Positions 7,728 through 13,411 of a stretch of 14,518 nucleotides of DNA are shown in pieces. Positions within the stretch are counted from its first letter, which is position 1. The number at the start of each line of letters is the position of its first letter. The notes under the pieces are model-generated. The model was not told the DNA's origin. It worked only from the letters and a program-made list of their open reading frames with translations, and searched no databases. Position numbers and translations under genes: made by a program. The DNA is from an uncultured Collinsella sp. (GTDB lineage: Bacteria; Actinomycetota; Coriobacteriia; Coriobacteriales; Coriobacteriaceae): NCBI GenBank assembly GCA_902494685.1, contig CABUUE010000014.1:1-14518 (forward strand). The letters run 5' to 3'.

Positions 7728-7741
7728 TGGCAACGTTAACA
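7728..7741 (+). promoter_or_regulatory. LacI-type operator (TGGCAACGTTAACA), central
   Basis: Central copy, with its centre 120 bp from the lacE-proximal site and 145 bp from the regulator-proximal site. Halves TGGCAAC and TGTTAAC. Spacing of this kind allows looping between sites. Confidence 0.75.
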
Positions 7742-7872
7742 TTTGGTCGACAAAAGCCGTTCGGGGAAGCAAAAATGTCGGTGAACGGTAGGTTTTGGGT
7801 GGTGAGCGTATGGTGGGGGAGGCGTTGGATATACTTGAAGGCGTTAAAAATGACTGCGCAAGGTGCCACCAA

Positions 7873-7886
7873 TGGCATCGTTGACA
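7873..7886 (+). promoter_or_regulatory. LacI-type operator (TGGCATCGTTGACA), regulator-proximal
   Basis: Third copy, ending 15 bp before the regulator start codon, the same relative placement as the operator at 2893 in the first module. Likely autoregulatory. Confidence 0.65.
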
Positions 7887-7901
7887 TAGAAAGATCGACC
7901 T

Positions 7902-8906
7902 ATGGCCGCTGTTAAAAAATCGGTATCCGTCAAGGATGTGGCACGTCTCGCGGGCGTCTCGGAGCAGACAGTCTCGCGTACGGTGCACGATTCGCCCAGC
8001 GTACGCCCCGAGACCAAGGAGCGCGTGCGTGCCGCCATGCGCGAGCTGGGGTATCGCCCCAATTTTGCCGGTCGATCGCTGCGCCGTGGCAAGTTTAAGA
8101 CCGTCGGCGTTGCCATGTTCAACATTACCGGTACCGGCAACCTCGACCGTATGGAGGGCTTTGCCGCCGCGGCTGACAAACATGGCTATGCCATCACCCT
8201 TACTAAAGTAGATGGACACCCTTATACCCTCGAGAGCGCATCGTCGCGTATGAGCGCACTGCCAGTGGACGGTATGGTTGTGATCATGAATCGCATGCCG
8301 GCGGACTTTGGCACCTTCGAGCCGCTACCTGGCATGCAGACGGTGCTCGTTACCATGCTGGAGCACCCGCTCTGTTCAACGGTCGATAACGACCAGTTCG
8401 ATTGCTCGCGCCAGGTGGTCGAGTACTTGCTGGAGCGGGGGCACAAGACTGTGCACTTTATCTCGTGTCCCGAGCGCTCGCTTTCGGGCATGCGGCGCGA
8501 GGAAGGCTGGCGTGAGACATTGCGTGCGCATGGCATTGAGTTCCCGCAGCTCGTGCGTGGCGACTGGACGGCGCAGAGTGGATATGCTGCCGGCCAGGCG
8601 CTTGCGGATGATCCGACTTGCACGGCCATTTATGCCTCCAACGATGCCATGGCATATGGCTGCATCCGTGGGCTCGAGTCGCGCGGGAAGTGCGTGCCCC
8701 AGGACGTGAGCGTGGTGGGTGTTGATGACAGCCTGGGCGATATCGTGCCCGATTGTCGCCTGACCACGGTGCGCTTTGACAACAAGCGCGTCGGCATGTG
8801 GGCGGTTGACAAGATTGCCGGCGCCGAGGGCGTTGAACCCGGTGTGGAGCACATGCTGTTTCCGGGCGTGCTCGTCGAGGGCGATACGGTGCGCGATGTA
8901 CGCTAG
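7902..8906 (+). CDS. LacI-family transcriptional regulator (second)
   Basis: DNA-binding repressor, 334 aa, probably controlling the divergent lacE-lacG operon. The helix-turn-helix VKDVARLAGVSEQTVSRTV is at about 10-28, and the hinge RPNFAGRSLR at about 52-61. The effector domain follows, with motifs such as VDNDQFDCSRQVVEYLLERGH, SNDAMAYGCIRGLE and VSVVGVDD. The ATG at 7902 gives the normal short N-terminus (MAAVKKSVSVKDVA), although the upstream ribosome site is weak. It aligns along its length with the regulator at 2968, including the NITGTGNL/NITRVGNL region, so the two arose by duplication or were recruited together. Glu21 replaces the Arg found at the equivalent recognition-helix position, matching the change in operator half-site. 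No clear terminator follows, so transcription might continue toward lacF, 214 bp downstream. The inducer is unknown; a galactoside phosphate or tagatose-6-phosphate is plausible. Confidence 0.94.
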   Translation: MAAVKKSVSVKDVARLAGVSEQTVSRTVHDSPSVRPETKERVRAAMRELGYRPNFAGRSLRRGKFKTVGVAMFNITGTGNLDRMEGFAAAADKHGYAITLTKVDGHPYTLESASSRMSALPVDGMVVIMNRMPADFGTFEPLPGMQTVLVTMLEHPLCSTVDNDQFDCSRQVVEYLLERGHKTVHFISCPERSLSGMRREEGWRETLRAHGIEFPQLVRGDWTAQSGYAAGQALADDPTCTAIYASNDAMAYGCIRGLESRGKCVPQDVSVVGVDDSLGDIVPDCRLTTVRFDNKRVGMWAVDKIAGAEGVEPGVEHMLFPGVLVEGDTVRDVR

Positions 8907-8937
8907 GGCGCGGGTCTGTTTGGGTTTCCGCTAATTG

Positions 8938-8995
8938 TGTTCGATATTGTTCAGATTGGTTTAAAAACCGTTCACGGTCGAAAAGTGACCGTTCA
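8938..8995 (+). promoter_or_regulatory. Cluster of GTTC repeats upstream of lacF
   Basis: TGTTCG and TGTTCA sit 10 bp apart (8938 and 8948), followed by CCGTTCA twice at 21-bp spacing (8968 and 8989). The TGTTCG-N4-TGTTCA arrangement recurs exactly upstream of lacA (10960). Helically phased short direct repeats are typical operators of DeoR-type sugar regulators such as LacR, but no such gene is in the window. The regulator is therefore unknown. Confidence 0.5.
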
Positions 8996-9012
8996 TAGCT
9001 CGAAATTACGTT

Positions 9013-9042
9013 TTGCGCTGTTCTTTTTTGTTTGAATGTTAT
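9013..9042 (+). promoter_or_regulatory. Possible lacF promoter
   Basis: TTGCGC (9013-9018) and TGTTAT (9037-9042) are separated by 18 bp in a T-rich stretch between the GTTC repeats and lacF. Both boxes match consensus only partly. Confidence 0.3.
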
Positions 9043-9120
9043 TGTTTCTGTCATACACAACGCAGCGCGTATGCCCGGACGCGATGCTCTCCATTGGTTC
9101 ATATGTGAAAGGAACGCAAC

Positions 9121-9459
9121 ATGGCAACCAAAGAAGAAATCTCGATGGTTGGATTCGAGATCGTCGCATACGCAGGTGACGCCCAGACCGATCTGCTTGC
9201 AGCGCTCGATGCTGCTCGCGAGGGTGACTTTGAGAAGGCCGAGCAGCTGCACAAGGATGCCAGCGATGCGCTCATCGGTGCCCACGACACGCAGACCAAG
9301 CTGCTTTCGCAGGAGGCCGGCGGTGGCGAGATGGAGATGACCTTCATCATGGCTCACGCTCAGGACACTCTCATGACCACTATGATCCTGGAGAAGCAGG
9401 CCCGCTTTACCATCGATGCCTACAAGCGCATTGCCGAGCTCGAGGCCAAGCTCGCCTAA
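9121..9459 (+). CDS. lacF: PTS lactose-specific EIIA, LacF
   Basis: Cytoplasmic phosphocarrier that passes phosphate from HPr to Cys495 of LacE. The protein is 112 aa, the normal size of this small helical family, which works as a trimer. The phosphorylated histidine is His79 in FIMAHAQDTLMT and the metal-binding aspartate of the trimer core is Asp82; HAQD is the family hallmark. The ATG at 9121 has AAAGGA about 7 nt upstream. It stands alone, with its own terminator 31 bp after the stop, while lacE lies on the other strand 1.6 kb away. The GTTC repeats upstream are shared with lacA, so lacF may be co-regulated with lacABXC rather than with lacE-lacG. It might also serve the first permease (1-998), since no other EIIA is visible. 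Confidence 0.95.
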   Translation: MATKEEISMVGFEIVAYAGDAQTDLLAALDAAREGDFEKAEQLHKDASDALIGAHDTQTKLLSQEAGGGEMEMTFIMAHAQDTLMTTMILEKQARFTIDAYKRIAELEAKLA

Positions 9460-9486
9460 CGAGCCCTCACAACCAAGCCCCTTTCC

Positions 9487-9520
9487 AAAAGCCCTGCCGC
9501 TACCCGCGGCAGGGCTTTTT
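9487..9520 (+). terminator. Intrinsic terminator after lacF
   Basis: A perfect 10-bp stem GCCCTGCCGC (9491-9500) with GCGGCAGGGC (9506-9515), loop TACCC, is followed by TTTTTCTG. The A-run before the stem would make it work on both strands. Confidence 0.93.
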
Positions 9521-9533
9521 CTGTCCTCCTCCA

Positions 9534-9600
9534 AGTTGCGGTGAAATAAGGACTGAATAGGGGCCGGCGGGCGCAAAACAATCCCTATTCCACCGCAACT
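9534..9600. repeat. 67-bp inverted-repeat element
   Basis: Ends 9534-9555 and 9579-9600 are 22-nt inverted repeats with three mismatches (AGTTGCGGTGRAATARGGAYTG), and a second internal palindrome GAATAGGG...CCCTATTC overlaps them. No T-run follows. It resembles a short non-autonomous palindromic repeat. Copy number elsewhere cannot be seen here. Confidence 0.65.
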
Positions 9601-9611
9601 CATCCCGAGAT

Positions 9612-9657
9612 AGTCATTGGGGACGTTCTTAAACGACTGGTCATTGGGGACAGTCTT
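9612..9657. repeat. Direct repeat TCATTGGGGAC (two copies)
   Basis: TCATTGGGGAC is found at 9614-9624 and 9641-9651, 27 bp apart, each followed by a GTTCTT- or AGTCTT-like tail. A related ATGGGGACAGGT lies at 4225-4236, just before the lacG stop region. Possibly fragments of a dispersed intergenic repeat. Confidence 0.5.
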
Positions 9658-9700
9658 GGTGCGCTCCGTTCGTCCTCCCGTTCGATTTTTGCTCGGTGGG

Positions 9701-9706
9701 TATACT
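9701..9706 (+). promoter_or_regulatory. -10 box TATACT for the membrane-protein gene
   Basis: TATACT is five of six to consensus and lies 38 bp before the ATG at 9745, with a TG dinucleotide shortly upstream. No convincing -35 is visible. The lacF terminator upstream means this gene needs its own promoter. Confidence 0.4.
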
Positions 9707-9744
9707 TCCATCCGCAATACAGGCCGGAATGAGGAGGTATCCAA

Positions 9745-10758
9745 ATGCCGGACAACGGATTGATTCAAAAGAAAGATGCGCACGAGATGGCTCATGGGCG
9801 TCCTGTCCAGATAACCGAGCACACGGCGGTAACCGAGCTGCAGCCCAGTCTGTCCGATGTCGTGTGCGCAAACAAAAAGCTGCAGATTGGCTTTATCGTT
9901 GCGCTCGTGGTCCTGGCGCTGCTGTCGGGCTTTGTAGCTCGTCCGCATTTCGCCGATACCAAAACTTGGGACTCCACCATCGAGGTCATCGACCAAAAGA
10001 AGGGTAACGTACTGGCGCTCACGACCTCGTGCGTGGCGCTGTCTGCGGGCATTACCGCGCTGCCGGGTGATACGGGAACGCCGGTTGCCGAGCAGCTCGC
10101 GCAGCTTTCAGGCAACCTTGGTATCGTGCTTGCCGTGCTCTACCTCGAGAAATACCTGCTAACCATTTTGTGGTCGGTTGGCTTGGGCATCTTAATCCCG
10201 TTTGCGTTGGTGCTCTTTGCGGTGTCGCTCGGCATTCACGGGCGCTGGAGCACGAGCGCTGTCCTGCGCCGTGTGGCGACACGCGTGCTGGTAGTTGCCG
10301 TGATCGGCATGGCGTTGGTGCCTGCAAGCGTTTGGGTGTCGCAGAAGGTCGATGAAACGTATCGCGTAAGTATTGAGCAAGCTGAGCAAAAGGCTGCGGA
10401 CGCTGCGGACGCGGCCGACACCACGGACAAGTCAGCCGAGACCAGCTCAAAATCGAACAAGAAAAAATCCGAGGCCACGGAGTCCAAAAACGTGCTCGAG
10501 CAGTTGACTGATGGGGCCTCGAGCCTTGTTACGTCGGTGACCAGCGGTGCCAAGCAGATGACCGACGAGATCGTGCAGCAGGTGACCGACCTCATCGAAG
10601 GCGTCATCGTGATGATCGTGACTTCGTGCGTTATCCCGCTGCTGGTGCTCGTGGCGTTCCTGTGGCTGGGACACGTACTGCTGGGGATCGATATTTCCGG
10701 CCCGGCGAACTATTTGACGGGCCGCTTTCTGAGTGCTCCGTCCAAGCACGCCAAATAG
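9745..10758 (+). CDS. Membrane protein of unknown function
   Basis: A 337-aa protein I do not recognise. The ATG at 9745 has an excellent GAGGAGGT site (9731-9738). Predicted by eye: a soluble N-terminus (1-45), then hydrophobic segments at about 46-65, 88-106 (weak), 124-163 (long enough for two) and 179-198. A polar stretch at about 200-285 follows, rich in Ala, Asp, Lys, Ser and Glu, with short KAADAADAAD repeats and the low-complexity SSKSNKKKSEATESK. A final hydrophobic segment at 285-314 and a short tail complete the protein. The polar loop between the last two segments looks helical and could lie outside the membrane or act as a coiled-coil spacer. It has its own promoter-like -10 box and is flanked by terminators on both sides, so it is a one-gene unit sitting inside the lac region. 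Nothing in the sequence links it to lactose use. Fit with GC-rich neighbours is good and it looks intact. Confidence 0.85.
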   Translation: MPDNGLIQKKDAHEMAHGRPVQITEHTAVTELQPSLSDVVCANKKLQIGFIVALVVLALLSGFVARPHFADTKTWDSTIEVIDQKKGNVLALTTSCVALSAGITALPGDTGTPVAEQLAQLSGNLGIVLAVLYLEKYLLTILWSVGLGILIPFALVLFAVSLGIHGRWSTSAVLRRVATRVLVVAVIGMALVPASVWVSQKVDETYRVSIEQAEQKAADAADAADTTDKSAETSSKSNKKKSEATESKNVLEQLTDGASSLVTSVTSGAKQMTDEIVQQVTDLIEGVIVMIVTSCVIPLLVLVAFLWLGHVLLGIDISGPANYLTGRFLSAPSKHAK

Positions 10759-10810
10759 GGTGGGCAGTCCGAGTAGCTAAAACAGCTGTATATACCGGGG
10801 AATACCGCCG

Positions 10811-10850
10811 AAGGGCGGCCGAGACACGTTCTTGGCCGCCCTTTTGTTTG
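10811..10850 (+). terminator. Intrinsic terminator after the membrane-protein gene
   Basis: A perfect 10-bp stem AAGGGCGGCC (10811-10820) with GGCCGCCCTT (10834-10843) is followed by TTGTTTGTT. It starts 53 bp past the stop codon and separates this gene from the lacABXC unit. Confidence 0.88.
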
Positions 10851-10904
10851 TTGAACACATGGTCGCTACGTCCGCGCCCGGCTCAAACGGTCAGCAATCA
10901 TCCG

Positions 10905-10991
10905 TGAACGGTATTTGTTCAAAAAAGAACAAAGATAAACAAATAGTTGTTGCAGTTACTGTTCGAATGTGTTCAAATAAACATGAACAGT
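10905..10991 (+). promoter_or_regulatory. lacA control region: GTTCA/TGAAC repeat cluster
   Basis: Overlapping inverted repeats: TGAAC-N7-GTTCA (10905-10921), TGTTC-N6-GAACA (10916-10931) and ACTGTTC...GAACAGT (10958-10964 with 10985-10991). The direct repeat TGTTCG-N4-TGTTCA (10960-10975) matches that upstream of lacF. A candidate promoter is TTGCAG (10950-10955), 17 bp, TCAAAT (10973-10978), which the repeats would cover. The rest of the gap to 11083 shows only the lacA leader and its ribosome site. It probably binds a repressor or activator that is not encoded in the window. Confidence 0.6.
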
Positions 10992-11083
10992 GAAGAACCG
11001 CACATTCAGATGCCCGGACCTGAACGCGATTCAACACTTCCAAACAGAAACTACGCACCTGCGTATCTCTCAAGGAGGATGTC

Positions 11084-11512
11084 ATGAGGGTTGTAATCGC
11101 TTCCGATGCCGACGGTATGTCGATGAAGGAGTCCATCAAGGAGATGCTCATCGCCGACGGTCACGAGGTCGTCGACTATTCCGAGACCCCTGCCGCGGAC
11201 TTTGTCGATTCCGCGACCGCCGTTGCCAAGGACCTGCTGGAGCACAAGGATTCCCAGGGCTTCGCATTCGATAAGTACGGCGTCGGCTCCTATATGGCCG
11301 CCGTCAAGATCAAGGGCATGGTCGTCGCCAACATTTCCGACGAGCGTTCCGCTTACATGACCCGCGAGCACAACGGCTCGCGCATGGTCACCATGGGCCC
11401 GGGCGTTGTGGGCACCGAGGTCGCCAAGAAGATCGCCCGCGAGTTCCTGCGTGCACAGTACGCCGGCGGCCGTCACCAGATCCGTGTCGACATGCTCAAC
11501 AAGATGGCCTAA
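11084..11512 (+). CDS. lacA: Galactose-6-phosphate isomerase subunit LacA
   Basis: With LacB, converts galactose-6-phosphate to tagatose-6-phosphate in the cytoplasm. A member of the RpiB/LacA/LacB family, 142 aa as expected. The sequence follows known LacA proteins: MRVVIASDADG, then KIKGMVVANISDERSAYMTREHNGSRM at about 75-101 and GGRHQIRVDMLNKMA at the C-terminus. The catalytic cysteine of RpiB and LacB is absent; the matching segment reads FDKYGVGSY (about 62-70), as is normal in LacA, so it needs LacB for a full active site. The ATG at 11084 has AAGGAGG 6 nt upstream. First gene of lacA-lacB-lacX-lacC, 63 bp before lacB, under the GTTC-repeat control region. Confidence 0.96.
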   Translation: MRVVIASDADGMSMKESIKEMLIADGHEVVDYSETPAADFVDSATAVAKDLLEHKDSQGFAFDKYGVGSYMAAVKIKGMVVANISDERSAYMTREHNGSRMVTMGPGVVGTEVAKKIAREFLRAQYAGGRHQIRVDMLNKMA

Positions 11513-11575
11513 CGAGAGCCACCGAGAACTCGAACTTCTACCTCAACTTGTGAATTCAGACGAAAGGACGTTCTG

Positions 11576-12100
11576 ATGAAGAAGACCATCGCAATCGGTT
11601 GCGACCATATCGTTACGGACGAGAAGATCTATCTGGCCGACCGCCTGGAGCAGGCTGGTTACAAGGTGCTCGACTGCGGCACCTACAGCCACACCCGTAC
11701 GCACTATCCCATCTACGGTAAGGCCGTGGGCGAGGCTGTTGCCAGCGGCAAGGCCGACTTTGGCGTGGCCCTGTGCGGCACCGGCATCGGCATCACCAAC
11801 GCCGTCAACAAGGTTCCCGGCGCCCGCTGCGCCCTGGTCCGCGACATGACCTCTGCCCTGTATGCCCGTCGCGAGCTCAACGCCAACATCGTGGGCTTTG
11901 GCGGCAAGATTACCGGCGAGTTCCTGATGGCCGATATCATGCTTGCCTTCCTGGAGGAGCCCTACGAGAAGACCCCCGAGCACGATGCCCTGATCGCCAA
12001 GATCGATGCCTGCAATAAGGCCGACGCCGAGGCTCAGGCTGACCCGCACTTCTTTGACGAGTTCCTCGAGAAGTGGGACCGCGGCGAGTACCACGACTAA
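11576..12100 (+). CDS. lacB: Galactose-6-phosphate isomerase subunit LacB
   Basis: Catalytic partner of LacA in the tagatose-6-phosphate pathway. The protein is 174 aa, matching known LacB. The N-terminal IAIGCDHIVTDEK carries the Asp10-His11 pair of the family. Cys67 in LCGTGIGIT is the likely catalytic cysteine. NKVPGARCALVRDMTSALYARRELNANI (about 78-105) and FGGKITGEFL follow, and the C-terminal HFFDEFLEKWDRGEYHD is typical of LacB rather than of ribose-5-phosphate isomerase B. The ATG at 11576 has AAAGGA 8 nt upstream. The stop codon is followed after four bases by a structured element (12105-12251). Confidence 0.97.
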   Translation: MKKTIAIGCDHIVTDEKIYLADRLEQAGYKVLDCGTYSHTRTHYPIYGKAVGEAVASGKADFGVALCGTGIGITNAVNKVPGARCALVRDMTSALYARRELNANIVGFGGKITGEFLMADIMLAFLEEPYEKTPEHDALIAKIDACNKADAEAQADPHFFDEFLEKWDRGEYHD

Positions 12101-12104
12101 GGAG

Positions 12105-12251
12105 GTTACGCGGTTTTACCAAACCGCGTAACGGGTCGACGCTGCGAAGCCATCTGGTGGGCAATCTGCCGTTCAGCTTCGGCGGCATGACCAGAAGGTC
12201 AATGCCGCCTCGCTTCACGGCACCTTGCCTCACCAGCTGGCTTCTCGCTGA
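12105..12251 (+). ncRNA. Structured RNA-like element, copy 1 (after lacB)
   Basis: First hairpin 12105-12132 (12-bp stem, TACC loop). A long interrupted helix then pairs 12146-12164 with 12225-12244, enclosing TGCCG/CGGCA (12167-12171 with 12218-12222), AGC/GCT (12175-12177 with 12212-12214) and an inner hairpin 12181-12209 (GGCGGCAT, GACC, loop AGAA, GGTC, one bulged A, ATGCCGCC). It aligns without gaps to 14349-14495. The strand is assumed from the flanking genes. It could be an intercistronic regulatory or stabilising RNA of the lac transcript, or a dispersed palindromic repeat. Confidence 0.6.
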
Positions 12252-12476
12252 CGTTGAGGTGACCTGTGGGGTTACCGCTGTTGTTGCGAAGATTTCCGAT
12301 ACGGCGAGCTGCTCCGATAACACGTTTGCTTGCTTGGCTTGAGTGCTTCGCTCTTGGCTGTACTTGGCGATTTGCAGCTTTTCAATTGACGGCTCGCGTT
12401 TCTGTGAGGGGGCGCGGGCCGGTTTTCTATCAGCCCTATTGACTTGGCGGGCTGTCGTAAGAAAGGGAAGGCTCCT
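12252..12476 (+). promoter_or_regulatory. Leader of the lacX-like gene (no gene seen)
   Basis: 225 bp between the structured element and the lacX start. No ATG occurs anywhere in it on the + strand. Small hairpins are visible: GGTGACC/GGTTACC at 12258-12276 with one G-U pair, and GAGTGCTTCGCTC at about 12341-12353. TTGACG (12386) and TTGACT (12439) lack a suitable -10. Its length is unusual inside an otherwise compact operon, so it may be an untranslated regulatory leader or decayed sequence. Confidence 0.35.
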
Positions 12477-13358
12477 ATGGAGTTTGTTCTTGATAACGGT
12501 TCTATCCGCGTAGCACTGAGCACGGCGGGCGGGTCGTTCACTTCTATTGCGGCCAACGGCCGTGAGTACCTGTGGCAGGGTGACCCGGCGGTCTGGTCGG
12601 GCCAGGCACCCATTTGTTTCCCGATCTGCGGCGGCCTTCGTGACGGTCGCGCAATGACCACGGGCGGCCGCGAGGTCAAGCTCGCCCGCCACGGCTTTGC
12701 TCGCAAGCAGGAGTGGAAGCTCGAGGAGCAGAGCGACAACATGGTTGCGCTGAGCTTAAGCTCTGCCGACCATGCCGAGTTGCTCGAGCAGTACCCGTAT
12801 CCGTTTAAGATCGTTGCTCGTTACACGATCGATGCGGAGAAGGTGGCCGTGTCGTACGAGGTGACCAATGAGGGCACCGAGGACATGCCGTTCTTTGTGG
12901 GCGGTCACCCTGGCTTTAAGTGCCCGCTCGACGAGGGCGAGTCCTATGACGATTACGAGCTCCGCTTTGAGCAGCGTGAGGCCGCCGAGCTCTGCACTGC
13001 CGTTCCCTCGACGGGCCTGATTGATGTTGAGCATCGCAGCAAGAACCCGATGGTCGGCCACGACTTGCCGCTTACCCACGAACTCTTCGACTTCGCGGAG
13101 ACCATCTTTGACGTGCTTGAGAGCCGCGTGGTTACGCTGACCAAGAAAACTGAGGACAAGGGCGTGCGCCTGACGTTCCCCGATATGCCATACCTGATTG
13201 TGTGGAGCAAGCCCGAGGGCGACTTTGTGGCTGTTGAACCGTGGGGCGGCCTGTCCACCTGCTCCGACGAGGACGATATTCTGGAGCACAAGCGTGGCTG
13301 CCTGGTGGCCAAGCCGGGAGAGACCGTCACTCGCGGCTTTGAGATTGAGATCCTTTAA
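12477..13358 (+). CDS. lacX: Aldose 1-epimerase family protein, LacX-like
   Basis: Galactose-mutarotase-fold protein of 293 aa, like the LacX protein of lactococcal lac operons; it probably interconverts anomers of a sugar or sugar phosphate. The N-terminal part shows LSTAGGSFTSI, EYLWQGDPAVWSGQAPICFPICGGL (about 30-54) and the active-site-type RHGFAR (His72). The second histidine is in GGHPGF (His144), and the general-base glutamate corresponds to Glu254 in VAVEPWGGLS. The frame is open to a TTG at 12444, but the ATG at 12477 has an AAGGGAAGG ribosome site 6-7 nt upstream and gives the normal N-terminus. It lies 53 bp before lacC and after the structured element that separates it from lacB. 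The exact substrate is not settled for LacX. Confidence 0.9.
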   Translation: MEFVLDNGSIRVALSTAGGSFTSIAANGREYLWQGDPAVWSGQAPICFPICGGLRDGRAMTTGGREVKLARHGFARKQEWKLEEQSDNMVALSLSSADHAELLEQYPYPFKIVARYTIDAEKVAVSYEVTNEGTEDMPFFVGGHPGFKCPLDEGESYDDYELRFEQREAAELCTAVPSTGLIDVEHRSKNPMVGHDLPLTHELFDFAETIFDVLESRVVTLTKKTEDKGVRLTFPDMPYLIVWSKPEGDFVAVEPWGGLSTCSDEDDILEHKRGCLVAKPGETVTRGFEIEIL

Positions 13359-13411
13359 CGAGTTATCGTATGTTTGGGGCGGGTTATGCCGCCCCGGAAC
13401 AGGAGTTCAAC

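Larger units (their letters stand above)
7546..7901. promoter_or_regulatory. Divergent control region between lacE and second LacI regulator
   Basis: A 356-bp gap without genes. It contains three operators of the TGGCAACGTTAACA type (7608, 7728, 7873), an inverted repeat CCGTTC...GAACGG (7757-7762 and 7783-7788), and a pair of GCGAACCG direct repeats (7643-7650 and 7664-7671 by eye). A CG-centred palindrome, TAAACGTTTG, at about 7689-7698 may be a weaker operator. A -10-like TATACT at 7830-7835 could serve the regulator but has no good -35. No clear leftward promoter could be picked for lacE. Confidence 0.7.

Noticed and set aside
9534..9600. Inverted repeat as a second terminator for lacF
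   Set aside because: No T-run on either strand, and a textbook terminator lies directly upstream at 9487-9520.
8458..9996. A 512-codon open frame on the - strand
   Set aside because: It runs antisense through the second LacI gene, lacF, a terminator and repeat DNA. It shows no recognisable domain, and the genes on the other strand are convincing.
11084..12100. lacA and lacB as two ribose-5-phosphate isomerase B genes
   Set aside because: The pairing of a cysteine-less subunit (GGRHQIRVDMLNKM ending) with an LCGTGIG subunit is the LacAB pattern, and the neighbours lacX and lacC fit.
12105..12132. First hairpin of the structured element as an intrinsic terminator of lacAB
   Set aside because: No T-run follows the stem in either copy, and the downstream lacX lacks a convincing promoter, so full termination is unlikely. 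Partial attenuation remains possible.
12073..12342. An 89-codon frame across the end of lacB and the structured element
   Set aside because: It reads through the hairpins, starts inside lacB out of frame and has no family resemblance or ribosome site.
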